Positions 37,095 through 48,149 of a stretch of 64,000 bases of DNA are shown piece after piece. This DNA is from Haemonchus contortus. Taxonomy: Eukaryota; Nematoda; Chromadorea; Rhabditida; Trichostrongylidae. A model generated the notes under the pieces. That model searched no databases and was not told the DNA's origin. It saw nothing but the letters and a program-made list of their open reading frames with translations. The DNA lies in the NCBI GenBank assembly GCA_000469685.2, contig LS997562.1, positions 8,384,007-8,448,006 of the forward strand. Direction: 5' to 3'. The translations under genes and the position numbers were made by a program. Numbering within the stretch: position 1 is the stretch's first letter; each line of letters opens with the position of its first letter.

Positions 37095-38536
37095 CGTTTG
37101 TAAAAAACGGGCCTATGCGGGAAGTCGTATGATTACAACTTCCACCTCTTCACAAATGGTCTTTGGGCAGCACATTTCGTTAAGATGTTGTACATTGAAG
37201 GAGTTATCATTCGATTCCCGTTACTTTTATGTTGACTTTTACAGTTTGGGTCACTCCATCTCAGATAGCCATCCGCTACAAAGTACTGCGTACATAGTAA
37301 AAGAAGTAAAAAGCCATTGTACACTTGTATGTAGCCGTTAGACGCCATCGTTCCTGTCTCTGACGCGCCCAAGTCAAGTGGGATCATTAATTCTCACTTT
37401 TTATGGTTGTCGAAGGTGGGGTAATGCTATGGCGTTCTCTGACTGGAATGATTCTGACATCAACTTCCGGATCGATAGCCGGACAGACATCCAAACCTTT
37501 CTCCCCTCCTTCGATAGCGAGTTGGTATTAGGCTTATCTAGGGAAACACAATCTCTGACTTGTACTTGGACTCTTAGAAGTTCTGTATAGGACATATCCA
37601 AACACCTCAACGTTTCTGAGCGGAAGAAAAATGCGTGGGTGCACACCATGGACAAGAGTGATATTTTCAGCAACTCGGCTCAGCTTTGAACAGTCTCAAG
37701 ATAGGCAGGCAGATAACCGTTTTTTCGAAAAAAGTTTGGTTGTATAAGTAATACCCATGAATGAAATTGCAACGATCAAAACGTCTTTGGGATGCGCCTG
37801 TACCGTCCATTCAGAATCTTAATGACGTTTTAGTGTCGACTTGAATTATACAATGTCTATCGTAGCCTGCTGATTCAGTGTTTTCATCATCCTAGACGGG
37901 TCTGCACCTGATATGTCAAGAAGGGAGAGGGGAGAGCTGCTTAACTTGGACGAGTTTCAGCTGGGAATTATTATAGATTCCCGGGCCATGTGCGCGGCAG
38001 CGGCACCTCCTGACACTTTGTACCTCTACCTAAAGATTCATTTAAAGGCACAATTCGCGATGAAAATGGTTTCTGAGATCTCCCTATGGTACGAAAGGGC
38101 CCCCTTATGCCATATCTGCCGTTATATGGTCGTAAAGCGACCTGGATTGGGCACAATAAGGGGCCGAAGATCGCATGTGTGAATGCCATACCTACAGTGG
38201 ACGATTTTCAACGGCTTTGTAGTGGAGGCTGCAGACTCCCATGTAGGAAGTTCAAACAACTTGCCATGACCCATGGCGACAGTGAAAGGCAGTTTAAGAC
38301 AATTTCGACTTGATGTAGTCATCTCTTTGCGCAATAAGTACGAGTATATCTCGTCCAAACACCCCTTACATGCCATTACCATCACAGTGATCTCGTACAA
38401 CCCCCACATACACTACTTTGAAGAGCCTTGAAGTAGACAGATTTTCTCGCTTTTTTCGCCACCGGTGGGCTTCTCTACATCAGTATCCACTTTTCCACTT
38501 AAAAACGGTACTTCAAAATTATCGTGAACTGTGCCT
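37095..38536 (-). repeat. Long inverted duplication, right arm (about 1.4 kb)
   Basis: Reverse complement of 23119-24635. Landmarks: the frame MASNGYIQVYNGFLLLLLCT on the minus strand (37348 downward), the GGTTGTCGAAGGTGGGGTAA stretch near 37407, SINE body at 37785-37915, MITE at 38046-38536. The inner breakpoints are about 24635 and 37095, so the loop between the arms is about 12.5 kb. Confidence 0.88.
38046..38536. mobile_element. MITE copy, part of the long inverted duplication (right)
   Basis: It begins AGGCACAATTCGCGATGAAA directly after TTAA (38042) and ends ATTATCGTGAACTGTGCCT with TCAG in place of TTAA. It is the reverse complement of the 23119 copy. Confidence 0.82.
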
Positions 38537-39349
38537 TCAGGTAATCGGTCCTATAGAACGTAGGACTAATCGAGCATAAGTAGAAGTTGGACATATGAAG
38601 TTTGATCTGAGCAAGTGATTAAGTGGCTGGTATACTCCTAGTAGATAAGCTGATATATTCTTAGCTAGCTTTAATTGCCCAGCTTTGAAAGAAAGGTTCC
38701 TCGTTTGCAGGTAATGGCCTTGTAAGCAAAACCTCCCCTAATTGTACTGCCATATAAAATGACCGGAACAACCAAACTCGGATGCCTACTACCGTAAACA
38801 GCAACATCATGTATGATTTGTGCCGCTAGTAATTTCTAACAGTGCCTATCTGAACCATAGGCTGAAGTCATGGAAAAGATCGAAATCTCACCAGGCGGCT
38901 CCAAAACTTGCCCAGGCCATGTAACAAAGACCGTTGCTTGGATAAAAAGCTGGTCCCTCCAAACCTGCACCTTGGCTTCTTTTATGACCAAGGCGGATCC
39001 CAATTTTGAAGCCTAGAAAAGGTTACGTATAGAATGCATTAGAATGCATTGTAATCTTTGGCACTGACTACAGACTTGGCTTGTGGACTTCTATGCTCTA
39101 AACTTTAGCTGACGTAAAATATTCTGCCCCGCACGGAAGAATTTGATTAGGGCAATCAAAAGATTGGAAAGGATCAACAGAGAAACTCAACCTTGAGGCA
39201 CATATGTATAGCTCAGTAATGGATAAGGTTGAGAAAAAACCAAGTTGAATGGAGCCATAAACAAATGACTAGAAGGGAAGGCTTGTATCAAGGTGATAGT
39301 GGTGCTAGGTGTATGCCCGAATCGCGGGAGACGGGCGTTAGGAACGATT

Positions 39350-39600
39350 TTGGGTAATCGATTCGCCGCATGCGGCTGTCACGGACCACTCTTTCGCCCT
39401 TATTACAGCTCTAGCGTTCTTCATACAGCTCAATCGATATGCAATCATTATTTTATGCATGATTCTACTATTAGTACTCTTGTTCTTGTATTTCTTACCT
39501 ACTGCTGCATCCTGCTACATTCCTTCGTGCGCGACGCCCCTCTCACCGCGACGCGACCATTTTGTTCCTAACGCACCACACCCCCCGAATCGCGATCTAG
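39350..39600 (+). repeat. CG-rich interspersed repeat, copy 2
   Basis: Follows 31843-32113 in order on the plus strand: GGTAATCGATTCGCCGCATG, TTACAGCTCTAGCGTTCTTC, CATACAGCTCAATCGATATG, CTACTGCTGCATCCTGCTAC, TTCCTTCGTGCGCGACGC, TTTGTTCCTAACGCACCACA. A Tc1-like element is inserted about 65 bp beyond it. Confidence 0.82.
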
Positions 39601-39667
39601 TCCAACATAAAAACTGCTCTGAACGCCCTACCAAAAGCTTTGTAGAAATCCCTACAGAATCATAGTA

Positions 39668-41196
39668 CACTGGTGTGCAAAACTCAGGGACGAGATGGAT
39701 AATGTAACATAAAACATTGAGGGCTGGGTGGAAATAAATGAAAGTGTGGAATAATATTGCTAGACCTATGACGGTTATACACAGGAAGTTGGACATCCCT
39801 TGGTGGAGGAATAGTTCAAATAAAGCGACAAATATGGCTACCCGCACAAATCGAGGCAGCTGATAGGTACGAAAAATTTCTTGTCAATCAGCCAGTGGCT
39901 ACCAAGTACTGTGGTGTTATCTTTCTGTACATCATATCCCGCAGACATCGTCTGGATGGCCTGGCACGAAGAAGGATCATCGAGAAACTCGAAAAAGGTC
40001 GAACCATGACGAGCGCAGCTCAGGAACCTTATATCGCATACAGCGTTGTTTCACGTACACGGGGAGCATTCCGAACTCTTATACTGTTGCACGAAGGAGA
40101 GGAGGTGGTCGACCACGAACAACTACTCTAAGGTAAGACCGCTACATTGTGTAATAGGCAAGAAGAGATCCAAGTCAGTCAGCTTCTTTGATTGCAATGT
40201 CATTTAACAGGATTTCAAAGCAATCCATCCCACGCACTACAGTGGCACGACGACTGCACGGTGGCGGTCTCTTCGCCCGACGACCACTACGTAGGATTCC
40301 TTTGACCCTCGCAAGTGGCAAGACGGTTTAGGGTGGTGCCAGGAGCATAATTAACGGACCGATGAGAAATGAGGCCGTTTGCTTTTTCGGGTGGGAGCAG
40401 ATTCAGCCTGAGCAGTGATTCTGGACACACCCTCATAGCCAGAGCTGAGGACACGCACTACTCTCAGAAACGTTGTGGAACTTGATCGTTCTGGTGATCG
40501 AGGTGTTATGGTATGGGGAAGCTTCATGCTTCGCAACCGTACTAACCTTCGGATTTTTGAGCGTAACACCCTTAACAGTTGCCGTTACTGTGAAAAGGAA
40601 CCCCTCCATAATGTGTATCTTTTCAGGACTGCAGTGAGCCCTGAATTCATTTTTATGGATAGCAATGCGCGACCGCATCGAACACCTCAGGTTGAAGAGT
40701 TCTTTACACAGGAGGTTACCCAGCGAATTTAGTGACGTGTTCGTTCCCTCGACCTGAATTCCATGAAGCACGTGTAGGTTGCGTTGGGTAGAGGCATTAC
40801 AGCGCGTCCAAATGCACCACTGACCATCCAGCAATTGTCAATTGCGCTGATAGAGGAATGGGATGCCCTACCACAATAACTCATTTCCAACCTCATGAAA
40901 AGTATGGGATCGCGTTGCAGAGCATTTACTGCTGTCCGTGGTGATCACATACCCTATTCGGAACCGCGTCGCTTTTTTTGAAGTACTAGGATAAGTTGTG
41001 AGGAACTATGTGTAATCGGTACCTTTCGATAAAAATGCCTTATTTGCTAGTCCTATTTCGATTTTCTGTTGGTTACTTCCTGTGCAATACCGTAATGGTC
41101 CTCCCCTTATATGGTATAGATTTCATCGAGCTCTGTCGTCTGGCAGAGGTTCAGTGATCGAAAGTTGCTTTCGTCCCTAAGTTTTGCACACCAGTG
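39668..41196 (+). mobile_element. Tc1-like DNA transposon, decayed (1529 bp)
   Basis: The terminal inverted repeat CACTGGTGTGCAAAACTYAGG (26 bp, one mismatch between the ends) is flanked on each side by TA (39666-39667, 41197-41198), the Tc1/mariner target. Inside, on the plus strand, are pieces of a Tc1 transposase: LARRRIIEKLEKGRTMTSAA in the N-terminal helix-turn-helix (from about 39958), TVARRLHGGGLFARRP (about 40236), GVMVWGSF (about 40503) and FMDSNARPHRTPQVEEF (about 40650), which carries the second catalytic Asp. The stretch that should carry the first Asp (near 40380) is broken by stops and frame changes, and the SPDLNP-type motif is also degraded. Inactive. Confidence 0.92.
40475..40732 (+). 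pseudogene. Tc1-like transposase remnant, DDE core fragment
   Basis: The longest surviving frame of the element. It carries GVMVWGSF and FMDSNARPH, the segment around the second catalytic Asp. Frames before (39895-40131) and after it hold the helix-turn-helix and the region of the third acidic residue, each in separate or broken frames. Confidence 0.85.
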
Positions 41197-41198
41197 TA

Positions 41199-43239
41199 CA
41201 TCTATCAATTTCTAGATGTAAGGGAATCATTCGACGGCTAAGGTATAGCACTTGAAAGCTGCTCTTTTAGTCTCTTTGATGATTTGAAAATATTTATTTA
41301 TTTGCTTGCTTGCATTGCTTCTCTTAGTGAGCCTGAAGCCCCAACTCGAATGGCTTCTCAAAGAACCAAAATCGATGGACACTAGTGGTACGATAGCTGA
41401 CTCCGGCATAGGCGAGGCATTCTTTGAAGGGGGGGGGGGGGTACAGCTATTTAGAAAAAATCAAATACGAGCTGATTATTCTTCAAACTTCACAGCTAAA
41501 CGAAGCTACTTTGTCTCTTCTTGATCAGCCCTGGGTCGCATTACTACAACGACCTTGATCCAGGTTCGTTAACTTGGATATCTCGAAAACCAGATTTCTG
41601 TATGCTCCTTTTGACACCTATGCTCGGTGCAGCTTCGACCACCGAATTCCAATCAGACCCATATCCTTGAGAAGAAATATGGTTACGTCTGTCAGAGGAA
41701 GCCTGCGGTGCAAAGCTGATTACAGTTGAAGAGCACCCTGATGTTCTCAGCAGGTTACGAGAACGCAGCCGATTTGCGTTTTTCCCATTCTGCTCCCTTT
41801 GTTGAAGAGGGTGTTGCAGATTGATAGGCTGCAGCTAAACTACGGACTATGCCCTTATTTCTAAGCCCTTGGGAGCTCTTCCCGGACAGCTTCTTTCATT
41901 ACTAATGTTGGTATTAGGATCTGCATTATTACGGGACCAGTGAGCTACGCACGCTCATGCGTGTACCACATGTCCACAACCGCTCATCTACGATTTTACT
42001 CGAGAAGAGCAGTAAAACATTTTCATGCTCCGTATAAACGACACTGTTTCACCCAAAATCCCCCTTAAGTTTCATTTCTGGAGATCGCGCATCAGAGTTA
42101 AGCACTCAAGAACAAAGTATCCTTTCAAGAGCGTAGCTGTCATTACATTTATACTGGTAATGTCGCTCTAGTTTGATTATAGGAGATTGCGATCGGGGCG
42201 GACATGCAGAAAAGCACTGATTTGTACATCGGCCGGCTACCGCAAGTCATTGCATAGGCCACATACACATTCAATACGCCACTACGATTCTCAATGGAAG
42301 TCGAATGCGCGGGATCCTTCTGATGGGATTGCTTAACACCCCGAAGCACTATTTGATTGCGCATCAGAGAAGTAATGGAAAAGAGCAGAGTGTTCGATGA
42401 TGCTTGATACCAATAGATGCCCATGTAAAACGTTTCCCACCCTGAATTCCCTCTTCTCTAAAAACTGGTTAGCATGCGATCTACCTCCCCACCGCGCTCA
42501 TCTGATCTCCACGCTCTTGATCGTGCCTACGTGACTTTTGCGAGGACACACAAACGGACACACAAAGTTAGCGGTTTATATATGTAGAGGATGGATAATC
42601 CGGATGCGCAAGCGAGTTGCGGGAGCATGAGGAGCCCTTGAGGCGCAGGTAGAAAACATTCTTTCATTGCTCGGGATCGGCTTACAGCGCATACACAGAT
42701 GTTGTAGACCAATACACATCTCTCGAGTTCATCACCACAGCCATCATGAGTCGACCTTTGATCCTGTCACAACGAAGGCAGAGTCGAAGGGTTCTGCTAC
42801 AGCTATGACCACTGCTACATATTTGGTATCTTCTCCGTTGCAGCGAAACTCGTCAACTCAGATTTCCGGTGGGCTTGGCTCTTCTCAATGTCAGAACTTT
42901 TTGAGAAGGCATAGAACTATACTCGACTTCGAATATATCCATTGTTGATATGGAGAACTTATATGCACATGCATTTGCCTTACAAGCCCGTCCATATTAC
43001 TGCAATATTCAATGGATGTAAATTTTGTCACCATAAGTCGAGGGGCGGTCCTACGACAGTGGGAGAGAGGTTTTCACAGATGTTGGTGCCGCTCTTTCAC
43101 GAATACCCATGTTTGAATAATTATGGGTGATCACGAAGAAGAACTGATGCCATTCCACAAAAGGATAGGATCTGATGTGAAACGATAATGTAGCTAATTA
43201 CTCATGGCAGTGCGATACATTTCAAGCCATTGGATTAAC
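41199..43239. other. Intergenic, SINE fragment and chance frames only
   Basis: Holds a 13-base G run (41429-41441) and the SINE fragment at 42180-42330. A plus frame at 42667-42948 is Ser/His/Thr-rich and unrecognised. No RNA gene seen. Confidence 0.6.
42180..42330 (+). repeat. SINE body fragment, copy 8
   Basis: AAAAGCACTGATTTGTACAT, CGCAAGTCATTGCATAGG, CACATACACATTCAA and CACTACGATTCTCAATGG match the body of the 34.7 kb copy closely. Orientation is plus. Confidence 0.72.
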
Positions 43240-43243
43240 TTAA

Positions 43244-43710
43244 ACACACAGTTCACGATAATTCTGAGGTCCCTTTTTTCGATCGAGTAGTGAAGGAAGC
43301 GAGAAAGTTCTTCGCTTTCAGAAAAATAAAACTTCAAAAAGTGAAAGTAGAGCTCGGACGAGATTACCAAGACGGAACTGACATGAAAGGAATTATTCGG
43401 ACGAGATTTTAGTTGTTACAATAGTGCAAAAAGTTGACTACATCAAGTTAAAACTGTCCAGAGTTGCCTATCACTGTCGCTATGGGTCATGACAAGTTGT
43501 TTGAACTTGCTACCTGGGTTCAGTTGTGAATGGCGCAACCTCTACAATGCTGGTGAAACTCGTCCGAGGATACAAATGGAACAATTTTGAGTCATTATAA
43601 CGCCCTATCTGGGCCATTTTCCGACCTGATAGCGCCACATATGGTATACCAGTGGCTCAAAACCTATCCTGCGAATATCTCAAAAGCCATTATTATCGTG
43701 AACTGTGCCT
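43244..43710. mobile_element. MITE copy, about 467 bp
   Basis: Starts ACACACAGTTCACGATAATT after TTAA (43240) and ends ATTATCGTGAACTGTGCCT, with the right flank no longer TTAA. The internal sequence aligns with the 6528 copy (GTGAAGGAAGCGAGAAAGTT, GACCTGATAGCGCCACATAT). Confidence 0.82.
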
Positions 43711-46700
43711 CTGAGGTTTTTGCTACAACTTTACTGAGACAGAAGGATGGGGACAAAAGTATCTGATCAAGGGATAATTATTATCGCTCTTCACTTAGCG
43801 CATCGATTCAAATGTCAAGAGATTCTCGTTATTTCTAGGACAACAACTGTCTCGTAATAAATCATGGAATGATGTACGGGAGAGATTGTTGTCTTTCGCT
43901 TTGCAAACTGCATACCTGATCCATGGAGAGCGGAGAAGACTGCCCGGGCTTCTTTTCTCAGCAAATTCACCCTTACAAGCTTTTCCAAATTATGCATAAT
44001 ATAGATCAGAGATCGGATACGTTGCTGTCCGCAACTGATCATATGCTTACCCCTTCAAATACTGACGTGAATCGATGATGATCATGATTTTGATTTCTTG
44101 AAGGAAGTAGGCATACCGTAACTTTCCTCGACTGATTGTATCAGTTCGGATAATGCCTGAAAACCGCAGCTTATTCGAATATGGGTGTGGTTTCTGAAAA
44201 ACATAACTTCTCTTTCCATTCTACACTCATTACAAAAAATGGACGGATAAAGCTCCATGGGGGTAGGAGCAGAGGGAACATCGCACTAAACGTATCATTC
44301 TGTCTGGGAGATCAAATCCCCGATTTATACACCTCCAAGCTAGATCAATCTCTTGCCCTTCTCCGATAGATCAGACCTTCTTCTGGAAAGGAAAAGCCAA
44401 AGTTTTTCTCATTTGCTGCCCACTACTAGCTAATCAACGCCACTACGATCCCGAATGTAAAGCCCGTCAGCACTGGCAGCTAACCACATCCTAAAATAGG
44501 ATGAACCACGACCAAAAACCTTCATTCCTTCATCAAGCGTGCCAGTATAGGTAAGCGAGAGTGGCCAGTGAAACGAGGACTCGAGACATTCATTTCTTTT
44601 TGCAAGTTCACAAGCCATTCCAGATCAAGCTTGACCGAACCTTCCATTTCGTGTAAATTGGGCACCTGTGGCCGGTCTGGAACTATAAACGAACTAGGAA
44701 AATACCCATACCCAAATCACTACGATAATAAACGAAAGACGACTGCATGGCGAATACCGTAAAGGAACTGATCAACGCTTTGTGCTTCAACTGCTGCATA
44801 ACCTAGCCCTGCACTGTTGAAGTTAAAATTCCTCGTAAACCCACAATTGGTCACACATAATGCTCCACAAATCTACCTCGTAGTATTTGCGTGTTCATAG
44901 TCCACTAAGAGATGTCTCCCGCAGCGATTTTTTCGCGCGCGACGACGACAAGTACCACTGCACGCACATAACCCTTATATGCGCCGGACGCAATGGGAAG
45001 GGAAGGATATTATCCCTCATCGACTACTTACGTGTACGAGCTTTTCCTAAACTCGTGAAATTCGCATTTTATCGATTAGCCTCGACCGTTTATACTTTCC
45101 ATGCACTTGGAACGTTTCGAAGAAAAACGTAAGAATAAAAAAAGAAATCAGTAAAACTTGCTTTATTGTTATTATCACTGAGATAATCTCTGTGACCCGA
45201 ACACTTTTCATTGTTCAACTGTTCAATATGTTCATTTGTTAGTAGTTCTTGTCACATCACAATAAAACAGAAAATAATTATAATTAATTATATATGGATA
45301 GCAATGACACTATGCGCTGTCAAATAAACACCTATATTGACATCAAATACGACGCTACTGTTGCGAACATTACGCGTGGAGGATGTGCCATACTGAATGA
45401 ATAGAATTACACAAGTATAAATGTGGATTGCGAGCGAACATCGACATCGACAACAGAACGAGCGACGAGAGGCAAAAAGGCATTGATGAACGGTCGGATC
45501 GACGATATGCTGATATGAAGACGGTCACCGGCGGTATCAACGAATATTTTCTGCTTCAGCTACCACGGTGCTTCATCATTTCCTGCTTTCTCTCTGTTAT
45601 CATTTTCATTTGTTTTGAACTCAACTAATTTCAGGTCTCAGATAGATTTGATTTTGCACGACTCGGCAAGGTCCCCTATTAATCCCTAAGAGGTTTTCCT
45701 CCCATTTGGCTCCCGACTTCGTCTGCGTTCAATAAACCGCTACAGCATAAAGCTACCAACGTACAGAACATACTTATTGATCGGACAGCAGCAAAGCTTT
45801 AACGAACCGCCAAAATAAACCTTTTCTAACTGTTCCATTGGCAAATACCGCTATAGCGCTATCTACAGCCTAACACCTAAATCACTGTCAACCACTATGT
45901 CGATTGAATCAGCAGGGCACTGTATAATTCACCCGCTTTCTCACGACGTACAGCATTAATCAATAGACATCCAAATCACAGGCGCCGGATCACCTTATAC
46001 GAAGTCTGAACGCATGAGACGATGAATGAAACACTCGCACGCCTCCGCAAACTGCTATGCTAATTCACTTTAAGGACCGTCTTGACACCTAATTCATGCC
46101 TAATTTTCAGCATACGCGATTCCAATGTAGCCTTCCCGGCTTCAGTTGGACTAGAACTATAACTGACTGATAGCACCAAAACCTGCGTTGCTTCTCAAGG
46201 AGCTGTAACGCTTGACTGACTTCCTGACTATCACCCATAAACAGTCCAGATGAGGCTGTTCAGACTGTATCGAAACCGTCAACTGAAGAGAGTTATCAGT
46301 TTTGCGACTTTTATTAGATGGTGCACCCTGAGCCAAAGCAGAAAACATCCACCCGGCTTGTTTTGCATGGTAATTCACAGGCATGACCTACAGAACATTA
46401 TCAATTCCATTGCTCAGCCACCGGGTTACTTACACTTAGTCATAGAGGAAGCTATGTTGTCATCAATGCTAGGTTTATACTTCGAAAGGAAACTCGTGGC
46501 GCTGAGACAATGTATAAACCCAGCTCGCGACTTTCAATTTCACAGTTACTCTGTAAGCAACACTGATGATATTTCTGTAGGCCACTGCCTTGATACAATT
46601 CTTGACAGCGCCACGCGGATTAAAGCTCGCCTGAAACACGCACAAGCATCGAAGCTGTCGTGACTCCAATAGGGAGTCATCATTCAATATACACATAAAT

Positions 46701-47680
46701 ATATGAAATCAGCAGTGAGTATTAGACAATGTAGTACAGAACGCATCACAAGCCTAGACGCGCACACATATATGGATATTGATTGGTGACTCAATGCGCG
46801 GCAACTGCTTGTCGCCGGCAATCGCGCGCTCAACATCCACACTATAAACGCATCTGCGTCTGCGACTGCTGCTGTACTCTAAAGTGCACCATATTCCGTT
46901 AACATACTAAAATGGAATAACATTTCGTTATTGTGTCGTGTTTGAGAGTGTAATGGCTTCTCCCAAAAACATTAATCATGCAATGTCGCGATGGAGCGGA
47001 GAGGCCCATAGGAAGGGAAAATAAGTGAAAAAAACGTAGAAAATGGACAGCAAACGACGTCGTGCAAACGTGGTGAAGGCGACGACGACAAGGCGTCACC
47101 AGAATTTTCGTACGGCAACACAACGAAGATGATGATGATTTCCGGAGAAGGAATATCGAAGTGCCGCCGCCGCCACATTACTACCGCGCCAAAACGGCAT
47201 TCAGAATCGGTCGATGTGCCATCTTGACAACTTCGGCGCCTACATTCAATGGCAACCAGATTCTTCGCCGACCATGTTCGCCCTAAAATTGGATTTGGTA
47301 CATCACAATCAGAGAAAAAAAGAACAAATAAACGGCCCATCAAATTTTTTGATATGTCCAGCACATTAGACCTAAACTCTTGAGTTTCTCTAGAAACTGC
47401 AGCAGATTGAAATGGCAATCAAGTTCGAAAATTAGGCGGTCTGCATGAATGAACAATGGCTGTAGAAGCCTTCATTTTGTTGCTAGCCTAGCAAGGCTTC
47501 CCTTGTTCCAAAGATCAATTAGGACTAGAATACGCCGTGCCTCAGAAGACTGATGTTTTGTTCCAGAACTATTCCAGTGCCACTACAGTCTTGAGTGAAG
47601 GTCAGATGCGCTGCGCATTCCAAATCCACGTCGTACAGCTCCGAGCCCTTCGATTATCTGATACGGACCGCTTTGCTCAC
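43711..47680. other. Intergenic or downstream part of the Nudix gene
   Basis: The last Nudix exon(s) should lie in this direction, but I could not find them. A 137-codon plus frame (46250-46663) is open but unrecognised, with an open minus frame beneath it. A short SINE-like stretch (CACTACAGTCTTGAGTGAAG) lies near 47581. 46780-47260 is relatively CG-rich. Confidence 0.55.
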
Positions 47681-48149
47681 CTCTTCCCAGACACTGAGCT
47701 CTTCTTCTACTTCCATGAGAAACACTGTTGTGCGGTGCTTCCGATCGTCGTCCTAAAGAAACAGTGGTGAAATACCGCCACAACCTTACATATTTTCTAG
47801 AGTAATTCACAGAGGAACCCAAAAGACACACCTGAAACAAGCCTATCACTTCTACTGCTCGCGCCTTTACACCGGCTTCCTCTTCCAATTCACGCCGAGC
47901 TGCTTCTTCGGCACATTCGTTTTGCTCGATGCCACCACCTTAAAGCAAATCATCTTTGAAGGTCTAGGATTAATCGGGCTCATATCTTTGTAAGCCTGAA
48001 CAGGTTAGTATATGATCGAAGTTCCTTTTACTACACAAAAAACCCTAATTGAAACCAGAACGCGATGTTGTGTAACTCACCGGGAATAACCCATTTTCCA
48101 CCTTCTTTTCCGCCACTCACCAACAGTACCATTGCATCTTTGCCGCGTC
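47681..48149 (-). CDS. Nudix hydrolase, DIPP/NUDT3-like, three internal exons
   Basis: Exons in transcript order (minus): 48149-48081 (acceptor CACTCCAG, donor GTGAGT), 47938-47832 (donor GTGTGT), 47752-47681 (donor GTGAGC). Phases join cleanly into 82 complete codons: GRGKDAMVLLVSGGKEGGKW leads into VIPGGGIEQNECAEEAARRE, then LEEEAGVKARAVEVIGLFQ, DDDRKHRTTVFLMEVEEELS and VWEE. This holds a complete Nudix box (GX5EX7REUXEEXGU), whose glutamates bind Mg. The KHRT-VF-MEV-EEL-WEE strand resembles diphosphoinositol polyphosphate phosphohydrolases, which cleave inositol pyrophosphates and dinucleoside polyphosphates. The start exon (before 48149) and the last exon (after 47681) were not found; long introns or degeneration are possible. 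No stop or frameshift lies in what is visible. Confidence 0.9.

Noticed and set aside
46250..46663. 137-codon plus frame
   Set aside because: No recognisable domain, opposite strand also open, no splice context. I could not support it as a gene, though it is among the longer unexplained frames.
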